From positions 5,085,001 through 5,149,000 of the forward strand of contig NZ_CP109017.1 of assembly GCF_036226765.1 (NCBI RefSeq): a stretch of DNA of 64,000 nucleotides, given 5' to 3'. Under the pieces are notes generated by a model. It worked only from the letters and a program-made list of their open reading frames with translations. It was not told where the DNA came from and made no database searches. Source of the stretch: Streptomyces sp. NBC_00670. Lineage in GTDB: Bacteria > Actinomycetota > Actinomycetes > Streptomycetales > Streptomycetaceae. The translations under genes were made by a program, and so were the position numbers. Positions within the stretch are counted from its first letter, which is position 1. Every line of letters starts with the position of its first letter. Below, in pieces: positions 8,699 to 17,652 of this stretch.

Positions 8699-9961
8699 AT
8701 GACGGTCGCACCCCCCGCACGCACCCTCCGCCGCCAGGACCCCCAGCTCGCCGACATCCTGCTCGGCGAGCTCACCCGGCAGTCCACCGGCCTCCAGCTC
8801 ATCGCCGCCGAGAACTTCACCTCTCCCGCCGTGCTGGAAGCCCTCGGCTCGCCCCTCGCCAACAAGTACGCCGAGGGCTACCCCGCCGCCCGCCACCACG
8901 GCGGCTGCGAGATCGTCGACGCCGCCGAACGCCTCGCCGTGGACCGCGCCAAAACCCTCTTCGGCGCCGAGCACGCCAACGTGCAGCCGCACTCCGGTTC
9001 CTCCGCCGTCCTCGCTGCCTACGCGGCGCTCCTCCGCCCCGGCGACACCGTCCTCGCCATGGGCCTCCCCTTCGGCGGTCACCTCACCCACGGCTCGCCC
9101 GCCAACTTCTCCGGCCGCTGGTTCGACTTCGTCGGCTACGGCGTCGACGCCGACAGCGGCCTGATCGACTACGCCCAGGTCCGCGCCCTCGCGCACGCCC
9201 ACCGCCCCAAGGCGATCGTCTGCGGCTCGATCTCCTACCCCCGCCACCTCGACTACGCAGCCTTCCGCGCCGTCGCCGACGAGGTGGGCGCCCACCTCAT
9301 CGCCGACGCCGCCCACCCCATCGGCCTCGTCGCCGGGGGAGCGGCACCCAGCCCCGTGCCCTACGCCGACGTCGTCTGCGCCACCACCCACAAGGTGCTG
9401 CGCGGCCCCCGCGGCGGCATGCTGCTGTGCGGCGCCGACCTCGCCGAGCGCATCGACCGCGCCGTCTTCCCGTTCACCCAGGCCGGGGCCCAGATGAACG
9501 CCATCGCCGCGAAGGCCGTCGCGTTCGGCGAGGCGGCGACCCCCGCCTTCGCCGACTACGCCCACCAGGTCGTCGTCAACGCCCGCGCGCTCGCCGCCGC
9601 CCTGGCCGCCGAGGGGCTCACGGTCACCACCGGCGGCACCGACACCCACCTGCTCACCGTCGACCCCGCCCCGCTCGGGGTCGACGCCCGCACCGCCCGC
9701 GGCCGGCTCGCCGCCGCCGGCCTCGTCCTGGACACCTGCGCCCTGCCGTACGGCGACGCCCGCGGTCTGCGGCTCGGCACCGCCGCGGTGACCACGCAGG
9801 GGATGGGGGAGGCCGAGATGGGGCGGATCGGGCGGCTGTTCGGCGCCGCGCTCACGGAAAACGGCCTGGCCGGCGAGGGCGCGGAAAGCAGGCGCGTGCG
9901 CGACGCCGTCGTCGAGCTCACGGGGAGATATCCGCCCTATCCACCGCAACCGGCCCCGTAA
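8699..9961 (+). CDS. Divergent serine hydroxymethyltransferase-like PLP enzyme
   Basis: The 420-residue product has the whole SHMT fold and the PLP-lysine motif ATTHKVLRGPRGG (K232), along with YAEGYP (55-62) and GGHLTHGSPANFSG. Three residues normally fixed in SHMT differ: the RYYGGCE segment is RHHGGCE (H66, H67 in place of the two Tyr), the His before GGHLTHG that stacks on the cofactor is F125, and TTRG near the C-terminus, whose Arg binds the substrate carboxylate, is TTQG (Q367). A different amino acid or non-amino-acid substrate is likely, or a weak activity. True SHMT should be encoded elsewhere. The glyA-like position before the atp operon matches Bacillus. Confidence 0.85.
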   Translation: MTVAPPARTLRRQDPQLADILLGELTRQSTGLQLIAAENFTSPAVLEALGSPLANKYAEGYPAARHHGGCEIVDAAERLAVDRAKTLFGAEHANVQPHSGSSAVLAAYAALLRPGDTVLAMGLPFGGHLTHGSPANFSGRWFDFVGYGVDADSGLIDYAQVRALAHAHRPKAIVCGSISYPRHLDYAAFRAVADEVGAHLIADAAHPIGLVAGGAAPSPVPYADVVCATTHKVLRGPRGGMLLCGADLAERIDRAVFPFTQAGAQMNAIAAKAVAFGEAATPAFADYAHQVVVNARALAAALAAEGLTVTTGGTDTHLLTVDPAPLGVDARTARGRLAAAGLVLDTCALPYGDARGLRLGTAAVTTQGMGEAEMGRIGRLFGAALTENGLAGEGAESRRVRDAVVELTGRYPPYPPQPAP

Positions 9962-10100
9962 TCCGGCGGGAACCGGGTAGGCGCGGCCCGTGCACAGCCA
10001 CACGTGCAACCATCGTCGCTACCCGTAAGTCCTCACCCATATGCACGACACAGCTAGGGTGTGGGGCTGAGGATGGCCAGCGAGACCTGTGGGGAAGCCC

Positions 10101-11408
10101 GTGCGTGAATACCTCCTGACGCTCTGCATCACGGCCGCGGTGACGTATCTGCTGACAGGACCGGTACGGAAGTTCGCGATCGTGGCCGGAGCCATGCCGG
10201 AGATCCGCGCCCGGGACGTGCACCGAGAACCCACCCCCCGCCTCGGCGGCATCGCGATGTTCTTCGGACTGTGCGCGGGACTGCTGGTCGCGGACCATCT
10301 GACCAACCTCAACGCGGTCTTCTCCAACTCCAACGAGCCGCGCGCCCTGCTCTCCGGAGCCGCGCTGATCTGGCTGATCGGCGTCCTCGACGACAAGTTC
10401 GAGATCGACGCGCTGATCAAGCTCGGCGGCCAGATGATCGCCGCCGGTGTGATGGTGGTCCAGGGTCTGACCATCCTGTGGCTGCCCATCCCGGGCGTCG
10501 GACTGTTCGCGCTCACCCAGTGGCAGGGCACGCTGCTCACGGTCGCGCTCGTCGTCATCACCATCAACGCGGTCAACTTCGTCGACGGCCTCGACGGTCT
10601 CGCCGCCGGCATGGTGTGCATCGCGTCCGCCGCGTTCTTCATGTACGCGTACCGCATCTGGTACGGCTACGGCCTGGAGGCGGCGGCCCCGGCGACCCTG
10701 TTCGCGGCCATCCTGATGGGCATGTGCCTGGGCTTCCTGCCGCACAACATGCATCCCGCGCGGATCTTCATGGGCGACTCGGGGTCGATGCTGATCGGGC
10801 TCGTGCTGGCGGCGGGTGCCATCTCCATCACCGGGCAGATCGACCCGGACGCGATGAACCTCTTCTCCGGTTCGGAGCGCAACACCGTGCACCAGACGGT
10901 GCCCGTCTACATCCCGCTGCTGCTGCCGCTGACGATCATCGCGGTGCCGGCGGCCGACCTGGTGCTGGCGATCGTGCGGCGCACCTGGCGGGGCCAGTCC
11001 CCGTTCGCGGCGGACCGGGGGCATCTGCACCACCGGCTCCTGGAGATCGGGCACTCGCACAGCCGGGCGGTGCTGATCATGTACTTCTGGTCGGCGCTGA
11101 TCGCGTTCGGGGCGCTGGCATACTCGGTGAACTCGGCGTCGATGTGGATCGTGCTGGGGATCGTGGCGCTGAGCGCGGTGGGGCTCGTCCTGCTGTTGCT
11201 GCCGCGGTTCCGGCCGCGCGCCCCCAGGTGGGCCCAGCGGATCGTGCCGCCCCGCTACCGGCGGCGGAAGTACCTGGCCTCCGCGGAGTGCCCCGAGGAG
11301 ACGGACGGCACGGCCGGGGCCGGGACCGAGCCGGACGTGGAGCCGCGCACGCCCGTCGCCGCCGGGGCGCACGGGGCCAGCGCGCTGGGGATCCGGGGCC
11401 GGCGGTGA
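10101..11408 (+). CDS. WecA/TagO/MraY-family undecaprenyl-phosphate sugar-1-phosphate transferase
   Basis: The 435-residue polytopic membrane protein has the family marks: DVHREPTPRLGGIAMF (cytoplasmic loop), LIGVLDDKFEID with the Mg-binding Asp pair, NAVNFVDGLDGLAAG, and FMGDSGSMLIG, plus HxHHR-like GHLHHRLLEIGHSH. It moves a sugar phosphate, probably GlcNAc-1-P, onto polyprenyl phosphate to start a cell-wall polymer, fitting with the LCP ligase at 3.3 kb. GTG 10101 is chosen (GGGGAAG before it); GTG 10089 is an in-frame alternative. The last 50 residues form a Gly/Ala/Glu/Pro-rich cytoplasmic tail. Confidence 0.9.
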   Translation: MREYLLTLCITAAVTYLLTGPVRKFAIVAGAMPEIRARDVHREPTPRLGGIAMFFGLCAGLLVADHLTNLNAVFSNSNEPRALLSGAALIWLIGVLDDKFEIDALIKLGGQMIAAGVMVVQGLTILWLPIPGVGLFALTQWQGTLLTVALVVITINAVNFVDGLDGLAAGMVCIASAAFFMYAYRIWYGYGLEAAAPATLFAAILMGMCLGFLPHNMHPARIFMGDSGSMLIGLVLAAGAISITGQIDPDAMNLFSGSERNTVHQTVPVYIPLLLPLTIIAVPAADLVLAIVRRTWRGQSPFAADRGHLHHRLLEIGHSHSRAVLIMYFWSALIAFGALAYSVNSASMWIVLGIVALSAVGLVLLLLPRFRPRAPRWAQRIVPPRYRRRKYLASAECPEETDGTAGAGTEPDVEPRTPVAAGAHGASALGIRGRR

Positions 11409-11764
11409 CCGTTCGCGCCGCCCTCGCGCCACCCCCGCACAACCTCCCCGTGACGGTCTCAAGGTAAGAATCTGACTAACGCGTTGCCAAGACGTGGGGG
11501 TGCGAAGCGGGGCAATACCAGACAAGTGGCCCCCGTAATCGCGCAGACGCGCAGGTTCACCCTCATGTGTGACACCTGGCACACCAACCAGGTAAAGACC
11601 TCATCAAATAGTTTGTGATACGGTTCACGAGAACCCAGGACAGAGCCGAGAGCCGTCAATCGACGGCCTCTCGTCGGCCTCTCCATCGAGAGGTTCGGCC
11701 TCGTCCCGGGACTACGCTCGTCCATGACGACACCTGCCCCCACCAGCAATGCGGAGTAGCCGCC
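11409..11764 (+). promoter_or_regulatory. Intergenic region ahead of the atp operon
   Basis: This 356-base gap, AT-richer than its surroundings, holds no gene and probably the atp promoter. Visible elements: a TTTGTGATACGG stretch at 11612-11623 that could serve as an extended -10 region, and a short inverted repeat ACCTGG/CCAGGT at 11574-11579 and 11588-11593. I cannot assign a sigma factor or a start point. Confidence 0.4.
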
Positions 11765-12202
11765 ATGCCGTCCAATGACGCCCGGAACCTGTTGCAGACC
11801 GCTGTGCCCACAGCGGCTGCCGGCGCGATCGCCGTCGCGGTCAGCGCCGGGGTCGCCGGCGGCAAGGGCGCCATCGGCGCCGCGGTCGGCGTGGTGCTCG
11901 CCATCCTCTTCATGGGAATCGGTCTGTACGTCCTGCAGTGGACGGCGAAATCGCTTCCGTACCTGTTCCAGGCCATGGGGTTGATGCTGTACGTCGCCCA
12001 ACTCCTGCTGCTGATCATCTTCATGGGGCTCTTCAAGGACACGAGCCTGTTCAACCCCAGGGCCTTCGCCGCGGGACTCGTCGTGTCCACGCTCGTGTGG
12101 ATGGCGGCGCAGGCCCGGGCGCACATGAAGGCGAAGATCTTCTACGTCGAACCCGACTCGGAGCGGAGCGACCGGCCCACGACCACAGGGTCGAGGCCGT
12201 GA
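11765..12202 (+). CDS. atpI: ATP synthase protein I
   Basis: A 145-residue membrane protein with four hydrophobic segments, first gene of the ATP synthase operon. AtpI is an accessory factor thought to help c-ring assembly or Mg supply. ATG 11765 has GGAG upstream. The identity rests on membrane topology and its place just before atpB; sequence conservation of AtpI is low in general. Confidence 0.85.
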   Translation: MPSNDARNLLQTAVPTAAAGAIAVAVSAGVAGGKGAIGAAVGVVLAILFMGIGLYVLQWTAKSLPYLFQAMGLMLYVAQLLLLIIFMGLFKDTSLFNPRAFAAGLVVSTLVWMAAQARAHMKAKIFYVEPDSERSDRPTTTGSRP

Positions 12203-12427
12203 GGGATAGGGCCGAGATAAAGCCGACCAGGAGACCCTGCTATCGTCCGGTGCCAACTGCGGCATCGCGGGCGCGGGCACAAGAGCTGACGCCTGCTCAA
12301 TCGCGAGGCTCAATGCCCCTCAGCCGCCCCCACATCCGTAACACCAGTCCAGTGCCGACCCGCGGCCGCTCGCCGCGCCGACACAACGAGGTTGCCCTAC
12401 CCATGCGCCACGCTGAAGGAGCCCGCG

Positions 12428-13249
12428 GTGAGTGCTGACCCGACGCAGGTGCTCGCCTTCGAGACCGACTGCCACATCTTCGACGGCTGTGGCTTCCCCG
12501 CTCCGGGCCTGCACTCGTTCCTGTTCGAGCCCCTGTGGGGCGACGCGGACAGCAACTTGTATTTCAACAAGACGATGCTGCTCGCGCTGCTCGGCTCGTT
12601 GGTCATCGTCGGGTTCTTCTGGGCCGCCTTCGCCCGGCCGAAGGTCGTACCGGGCAAGCTGCAGATGATCGCCGAGGCCGGCTACGACTTCGTCCGCCGC
12701 GGCATCGTCTACGAGACGATCGGCAAGCGCGAGGGCGAGAAGTACGTGCCCTTCATGGTCTCGCTGTTCTTCTTCGTCTGGATGATGAACCTCTGGTCCA
12801 TCGTCCCGCTCGCCGCCTTCCCGGTGACGGCGATCATCTCGTACCCGCTGGTCCTCGCGGTGATCGTCTGGTTGACCTGGGTCATCCTGACCTTCAAGCG
12901 GCAGGGTTTCGTCGGCTTCTTCAAGAACGTCACGGGCTACGACCCCTCCATCGGTCCCGTGCTGCCGCTGTCGATGACCATCGAGTTCTTCTCGAACCTG
13001 TTCATCCGGCCGTTCACGCACGCCGTGCGGCTCTTCGCGAACATGTTCGCGGGCCACACCCTGCTGCTGCTCTTCACCATCGCCAGCTGGTACCTGCTGA
13101 ACGGCATCGGCATCGCCTACGCCGGCGTCTCGTTCGTCATGGTCCTGGTGATGACGTTGTTCGAGCTCTTCATCCAGGCCGTCCAGGCGTACGTCTTCGT
13201 CCTCCTGGCCTGCAGCTACGTCCAGGGTGCGCTCGCCGAGCACCACTGA
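12428..13249 (+). CDS. atpB: ATP synthase subunit a (Fo)
   Basis: The membrane stator subunit with the half-channels for protons next to the c-ring. The 273-residue product has five or six membrane segments and the conserved HAVRLFANMFAGH helix, in which R201 is the essential arginine facing the c-ring glutamate. GTG 12428 is chosen since GAAGGAG lies 6 bases upstream. It is followed by atpE at 72 bases. Confidence 0.97.
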   Translation: MSADPTQVLAFETDCHIFDGCGFPAPGLHSFLFEPLWGDADSNLYFNKTMLLALLGSLVIVGFFWAAFARPKVVPGKLQMIAEAGYDFVRRGIVYETIGKREGEKYVPFMVSLFFFVWMMNLWSIVPLAAFPVTAIISYPLVLAVIVWLTWVILTFKRQGFVGFFKNVTGYDPSIGPVLPLSMTIEFFSNLFIRPFTHAVRLFANMFAGHTLLLLFTIASWYLLNGIGIAYAGVSFVMVLVMTLFELFIQAVQAYVFVLLACSYVQGALAEHH

Positions 13250-13321
13250 GCACCCCGGCTCCCACCCCCTCTCGTCCGGTGGCCAACCCCCACCGGTCCG
13301 CAAAGAAAAGGAAGAACTGGC

Positions 13322-13552
13322 ATGTCCCAGACCCTTGCCGCTGTTTCCGGCTCGCTCGGCTCCATCGGTTACGGCCTCGCTGCCATTGGTCCCGGTGTCG
13401 GTATCGGCATCATCTTCGGCAACGGCACCCAGGCCCTGGCCCGTCAGCCCGAGGCCGCCGGTCTGATCCGCGCCAACCAGATCCTCGGCTTCGCCTTCTG
13501 TGAGGCCCTGGCGCTGATCGGTCTGGTCATGCCGTTCGTCTTCGGCAAGTGA
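13322..13552 (+). CDS. atpE: ATP synthase subunit c (Fo ring)
   Basis: A 76-residue hairpin of two membrane helices. The first has the glycine motif GPGVGIGIIFG, the polar loop is ARQPEA, and the second helix has the proton-carrying E61 (FCEALALIG). AAAGGAAG precedes ATG 13322. The short leader 13250-13321 could give separate translation control, as c is needed in many copies. Confidence 0.97.
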   Translation: MSQTLAAVSGSLGSIGYGLAAIGPGVGIGIIFGNGTQALARQPEAAGLIRANQILGFAFCEALALIGLVMPFVFGK

Positions 13553-13593
13553 CCTGCTGATTCAGCCCAGCCGACTAGACGAAAGGCACTGAT

Positions 13594-14157
13594 GTGAGCC
13601 CCCTGGTTCAGCTCGCGGCGGCGGAGGCGGAGAACCCCCTCGTCCCGCCGATCCCCGAGCTCGTCATCGGCCTGATCGCCTTCGTCATCGTCTTCGGCTT
13701 CCTCTTCAAGAAGCTCCTCCCGAACATCAACAAGGTTCTGGAAGAGCGTCGGGAAGCCATCGAGGGCGGTATCGAGAAGGCCGAGGCCGCGCAGACCGAG
13801 GCCCAGAGCGTCCTCGAGCAGTACAAGGCCCAGCTCGCCGAGGCCCGGCACGAGGCCGCGCGGCTCCGCCAGGAGGCGCAGGAGCAGGGTGCCGCGCTCA
13901 TCGCCGAGATGCGCGCGGAGGGCCAGCGGCAGCGTGAGGAGATCATCGCCGCCGGTCACGCGCAGATCGAGGCGGACCGCAAGGCCGCCGCGCACACGCT
14001 GCGGCAGGACGTCGGCCGGCTCGCCACCGACCTCGCCGGCAAGCTCGTGGGCGAGTCCCTGGAGGACCACGCCCGGCAGAGCCGTGTGATCGACCGCTTC
14101 CTCGACGAGCTCGAGGACAAGGCCGACGCCCCGTCGAAGGCCGAGGCGGCTCGATGA
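13594..14157 (+). CDS. atpF: ATP synthase subunit b
   Basis: The 187-residue product has one N-terminal membrane helix (about 22-42) and a long charged helix that forms the peripheral stalk. GTG 13594 follows GAAAGGCACTGAT. Its stop overlaps the atpH start by four bases (ATGA), showing translational coupling. Confidence 0.95.
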   Translation: MSPLVQLAAAEAENPLVPPIPELVIGLIAFVIVFGFLFKKLLPNINKVLEERREAIEGGIEKAEAAQTEAQSVLEQYKAQLAEARHEAARLRQEAQEQGAALIAEMRAEGQRQREEIIAAGHAQIEADRKAAAHTLRQDVGRLATDLAGKLVGESLEDHARQSRVIDRFLDELEDKADAPSKAEAAR

Positions 14158-14975
14158 CCGCACACGGAGCGAGCCGTGAGGCGCTGGCCGCCGCACGCGA
14201 GCGCCTCGACGCGCTGACCGACTCGACGGCCGCCGACCCCGGCGCGCTCGCCGACGAGTTGGCCGCCGTCACGGCGCTGCTCGACCGCGAGGTCGGCCTG
14301 CGCCGGGTCCTCACCGACCCGGCGCAGCCCGCCGAGGCCAAGGCCCAGCTGGCCCAGCGGCTGCTGGCCGGCCAGGTCGGCGGCTCCGCGCTCGACCTCG
14401 TGTCCGGCACGGTGCGCTCCCGCTGGTCGCGCTCGCGCGACCTGGTGGACGTGCTGGAGGAGCTGGCGAACATCGCCGACCTCACCGCCGCGCAGCGGAA
14501 CGGCACGCTGGACGAGGTGGAGGACGAGCTGTTCCGGTTCGCCCGGATCGTCGTCTCCAGCGCCGGACTGCGGTCCGCGCTCACCGACAGCGCCGCCCCG
14601 GCGTCGTCCAAGAGCGAGCTGCTGCACCGTCTGCTCGGCGGCCGGGCCAAGCCCGTCACCGAGCGTCTGGTGACGCGACTCGTCACCGCGCCCCGGGGAC
14701 GTAGCCTGGAGTCGGGACTCGAGTCCCTGTCCAGGCTCGCCGCCGAGCGGCGGGACCGGATGGTCGCGGTCGTCACCTCGGCGGTGCCGTTGAGCGACCC
14801 GCAGAAGCAGCGCCTGGGCGCCGCCCTCGCGAAGCTCTACGGCCGCCCGATGCACCTCAACCTCGACGTCGACCCCGAGGTCGTCGGCGGGATCCGGGTG
14901 CAGGTCGGTGACGAGGTCATCAACGGGTCGATCGCGGACCGGCTCGAGGACGCCACCCGCCGCATGGCCGGCTGA
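14154..14975 (+). CDS. atpH: ATP synthase subunit delta
   Basis: The 273-residue delta subunit links the peripheral stalk to the F1 head. It is longer than the ~177 residues of E. coli delta; the longer form is usual for actinobacteria. The conserved C-terminal part (VTSAVPLSDPQKQRLGAAL, then VDPEVVGGIRVQVGDEVINGS) is the standard OSCP/delta signature. It overlaps atpF by four bases. Confidence 0.95.
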   Translation: MTAHGASREALAAARERLDALTDSTAADPGALADELAAVTALLDREVGLRRVLTDPAQPAEAKAQLAQRLLAGQVGGSALDLVSGTVRSRWSRSRDLVDVLEELANIADLTAAQRNGTLDEVEDELFRFARIVVSSAGLRSALTDSAAPASSKSELLHRLLGGRAKPVTERLVTRLVTAPRGRSLESGLESLSRLAAERRDRMVAVVTSAVPLSDPQKQRLGAALAKLYGRPMHLNLDVDPEVVGGIRVQVGDEVINGSIADRLEDATRRMAG

Positions 14976-15123
14976 CCAGGCCGGCCGGCACCGCACACGA
15001 CGTAGTAATACGGCCCGCGTTGGGCCGTGCAGAGGATTCACCTCGTTCATGGGGGGAGTCCGGAGTCTTGAGAATCCCCCCAAAGTGAAACTTCGGGCCC
15101 AACAAGGAGAGCAGGGAACCCAG

Positions 15124-16713
15124 ATGGCGGAGCTCACGATCCGGCCGGAGGAGATCCGGGACGCACTGGAGAACTTCGTCCAGTCGTACCAGCCGGACGC
15201 GGCCTCGCGCGAGGAGGTCGGTACGGTCACCCTTGCCGGCGACGGCATCGCGAAGGTCGAGGGGCTGCCCTCGGCCATGGCCAACGAACTGCTGAAGTTC
15301 GAGGACGGCACCCTCGGTCTCGCCCTCAACCTCGAGGAGCGCGAGATCGGCTGCGTCGTCCTCGGCGAGTTCAACGGCATCGAGGAGGGCCAGCCGGTCA
15401 CCCGCACCGGCGAGGTCCTGTCGGTCCCCGTGGGCGAGGGCTACCTCGGCCGCGTCGTCGACCCGCTCGGCAACCCGATCGACGGTCTCGGCGAGATCGA
15501 GACGTCCGGCCGCCGCGCCCTCGAACTGCAGGCCCCCACGGTCATGCAGCGCAAGTCGGTGCACGAGCCGATGGAGACCGGCTACAAGGCCGTCGACGCC
15601 ATGACCCCGGTCGGCCGCGGCCAGCGTCAGCTGATCATCGGTGACCGCCAGACCGGCAAGACCGCCCTGGCCGTCGACACGATCATCAACCAGCGCGACA
15701 ACTGGCGCTCGGGCGACCCGAAGAAGCAGGTCCGCTGCGTCTACGTCGCCATCGGCCAGAAGGGCTCGACGATCGCCTCCGTGCGGGGCGCCCTCGAGGA
15801 GTCCGGCGCGCTGGAGTACACGACCATCGTCGCCGCCCCGGCGTCCGACCCGGCCGGCTTCAAGTACCTGGCGCCGTACACCGGCTCGGCCATCGGCCAG
15901 CAGTGGATGTACGAGGGCAAGCACGTCCTCATCATCTTCGACGACCTCTCCAAGCAGGCCGACGCCTACCGCGCCGTCTCCCTGCTGCTGCGCCGTCCGC
16001 CGGGCCGCGAGGCCTACCCGGGCGACGTCTTCTACCTGCACTCCCGCCTGCTGGAGCGCTGCGCCAAGCTCTCCGACGACCTGGGCGCCGGTTCGATGAC
16101 CGGTCTGCCGATCGTCGAGACCAAGGCCAACGACGTCTCGGCGTTCATCCCGACCAACGTCATCTCCATCACCGACGGCCAGTGCTTCCTGGAGTCGGAC
16201 CTGTTCAACGCCGGTCAGCGCCCCGCGCTGAACGTCGGTATCTCCGTCTCCCGAGTCGGCGGCAGCGCGCAGCACAAGGCGATGAAGCAGGTCTCCGGCC
16301 GACTGCGCCTCGACCTCGCCCAGTACCGCGAGCTGGAGGCGTTCGCCGCCTTCGGTTCCGACCTGGACGCCGCGTCGAAGTCGCAGCTGGAGCGCGGTCA
16401 GCGGCTGGTGGAGCTGCTCAAGCAGCCCCAGTACCAGCCGATGCCGACCGAGGACCAGGTCGTCTCCGTCTGGGCCGGCACCACCGGCAAGATGGACGAC
16501 GTGCCGGTCGCCGACATCCGCCGCTTCGAGAAGGAGCTCCTGGAGCACCTGCACCGCAAGGAGCAGGGCCTCATGACCTCCATCAAGGAGGGCGGCAAGA
16601 TGTCCGACGACACCCTGCAGGCCGTCGGCGACGCCATCGCCGAGTTCAAGAAGCAGTTCGAGACCTCGGACGGCAAGCTCCTCGGCGAGGATGCCCCGGC
16701 CGCGGCCAAGTGA
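15124..16713 (+). CDS. atpA: ATP synthase subunit alpha
   Basis: The 529-residue non-catalytic nucleotide-binding subunit of F1. It has the N-terminal beta-barrel, Walker A GDRQTGKT at 173-180, the FDDLSKQ Walker B region, and SVSRVGGSAQ near the C-terminal domain. ATG 15124 follows ACAAGGAGAGCAGGGAACC. A 148-base gap separates it from atpH. Confidence 0.98.
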   Translation: MAELTIRPEEIRDALENFVQSYQPDAASREEVGTVTLAGDGIAKVEGLPSAMANELLKFEDGTLGLALNLEEREIGCVVLGEFNGIEEGQPVTRTGEVLSVPVGEGYLGRVVDPLGNPIDGLGEIETSGRRALELQAPTVMQRKSVHEPMETGYKAVDAMTPVGRGQRQLIIGDRQTGKTALAVDTIINQRDNWRSGDPKKQVRCVYVAIGQKGSTIASVRGALEESGALEYTTIVAAPASDPAGFKYLAPYTGSAIGQQWMYEGKHVLIIFDDLSKQADAYRAVSLLLRRPPGREAYPGDVFYLHSRLLERCAKLSDDLGAGSMTGLPIVETKANDVSAFIPTNVISITDGQCFLESDLFNAGQRPALNVGISVSRVGGSAQHKAMKQVSGRLRLDLAQYRELEAFAAFGSDLDAASKSQLERGQRLVELLKQPQYQPMPTEDQVVSVWAGTTGKMDDVPVADIRRFEKELLEHLHRKEQGLMTSIKEGGKMSDDTLQAVGDAIAEFKKQFETSDGKLLGEDAPAAAK

Positions 16714-16734
16714 CGTAAGGAAGGGACCTGACTC

Positions 16735-17646
16735 ATGGGAGCCCAGCTCCGGGTCTACAAGCGTCGCATCCGATCCGTCACCGCGACCAAGAAGATCACC
16801 AAGGCGATGGAGATGATCGCCGCCTCGCGTGTCGTCAAGGCGCAGCGCAAGGTGGCGGCCTCCACGCCGTACGCGACCGAGCTCACCCGCGCGGTCACGG
16901 CGGTCGGCACCGGTTCGAACACCAAGCACCCGCTGACCACGCAGGCCGAGACGGTCACGCGGTCCGCGGTGTTGCTCCTGACCAGCGACCGCGGTCTGGC
17001 CGGCGCCTTCAACTCCAACGCCATCAAGGCCGCGGAGCAGCTCACCGAGCGCCTGGAGCGCGAGGGCAAGCAGGTCGACACGTACATCGTCGGCCGGCGT
17101 GGCCTCGCCCACTACAACTTCCGTGAGCGCAAGGTCGCGGAGTCGTGGGCCGGGTTCACCGACGAGCCGACGTACGCGGACGCCAAGAAGGTCGCGGCCC
17201 CGCTGATCGAGGCCATCGAGAAGGACACGGCGGACGGCGGCGTGGACGAACTCCACCTCGTCTTCACCGAGTTCGTCTCGATGATGACGCAGACGGCGCT
17301 CGACGCCCGGCTGCTGCCGCTCAGCCTCGACGAGGTGGCCACGGAGTCGACAGCGAAGGACGAGATTCTTCCGCTGTACGACTTCGAGCCGTCGGCGGAG
17401 GACGTCCTCGACGCCCTGCTGCCGCGCTACGTCGAGAGCCGGATCTACAACGCGCTGCTCCAGTCGGCCGCCTCCAAGCACGCCGCCACGCGGCGCGCGA
17501 TGAAGTCGGCCACCGACAACGCCGGAGAGCTCATCGAGACGCTGTCCCGGCTTGCCAACGCGGCCCGCCAGGCCGAAATCACCCAGGAAATCAGCGAGAT
17601 CGTCGGTGGCTCCGCAGCCCTGGCCGACGCGACCGCGGGGAAGTGA
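16735..17646 (+). CDS. atpG: ATP synthase subunit gamma
   Basis: The 303-residue rotor shaft of F1: an N-terminal helix (AQLRVYKRRIRSVTATKKIT), the central fold with LLTSDRGLAGAFNSN, and a C-terminal helix ending in RQAEITQEISEIVGG. AAGGAAGGGACC lies before ATG 16735, 21 bases after atpA. Confidence 0.97.
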   Translation: MGAQLRVYKRRIRSVTATKKITKAMEMIAASRVVKAQRKVAASTPYATELTRAVTAVGTGSNTKHPLTTQAETVTRSAVLLLTSDRGLAGAFNSNAIKAAEQLTERLEREGKQVDTYIVGRRGLAHYNFRERKVAESWAGFTDEPTYADAKKVAAPLIEAIEKDTADGGVDELHLVFTEFVSMMTQTALDARLLPLSLDEVATESTAKDEILPLYDFEPSAEDVLDALLPRYVESRIYNALLQSAASKHAATRRAMKSATDNAGELIETLSRLANAARQAEITQEISEIVGGSAALADATAGK

Positions 17647-17652
17647 CAGGTA

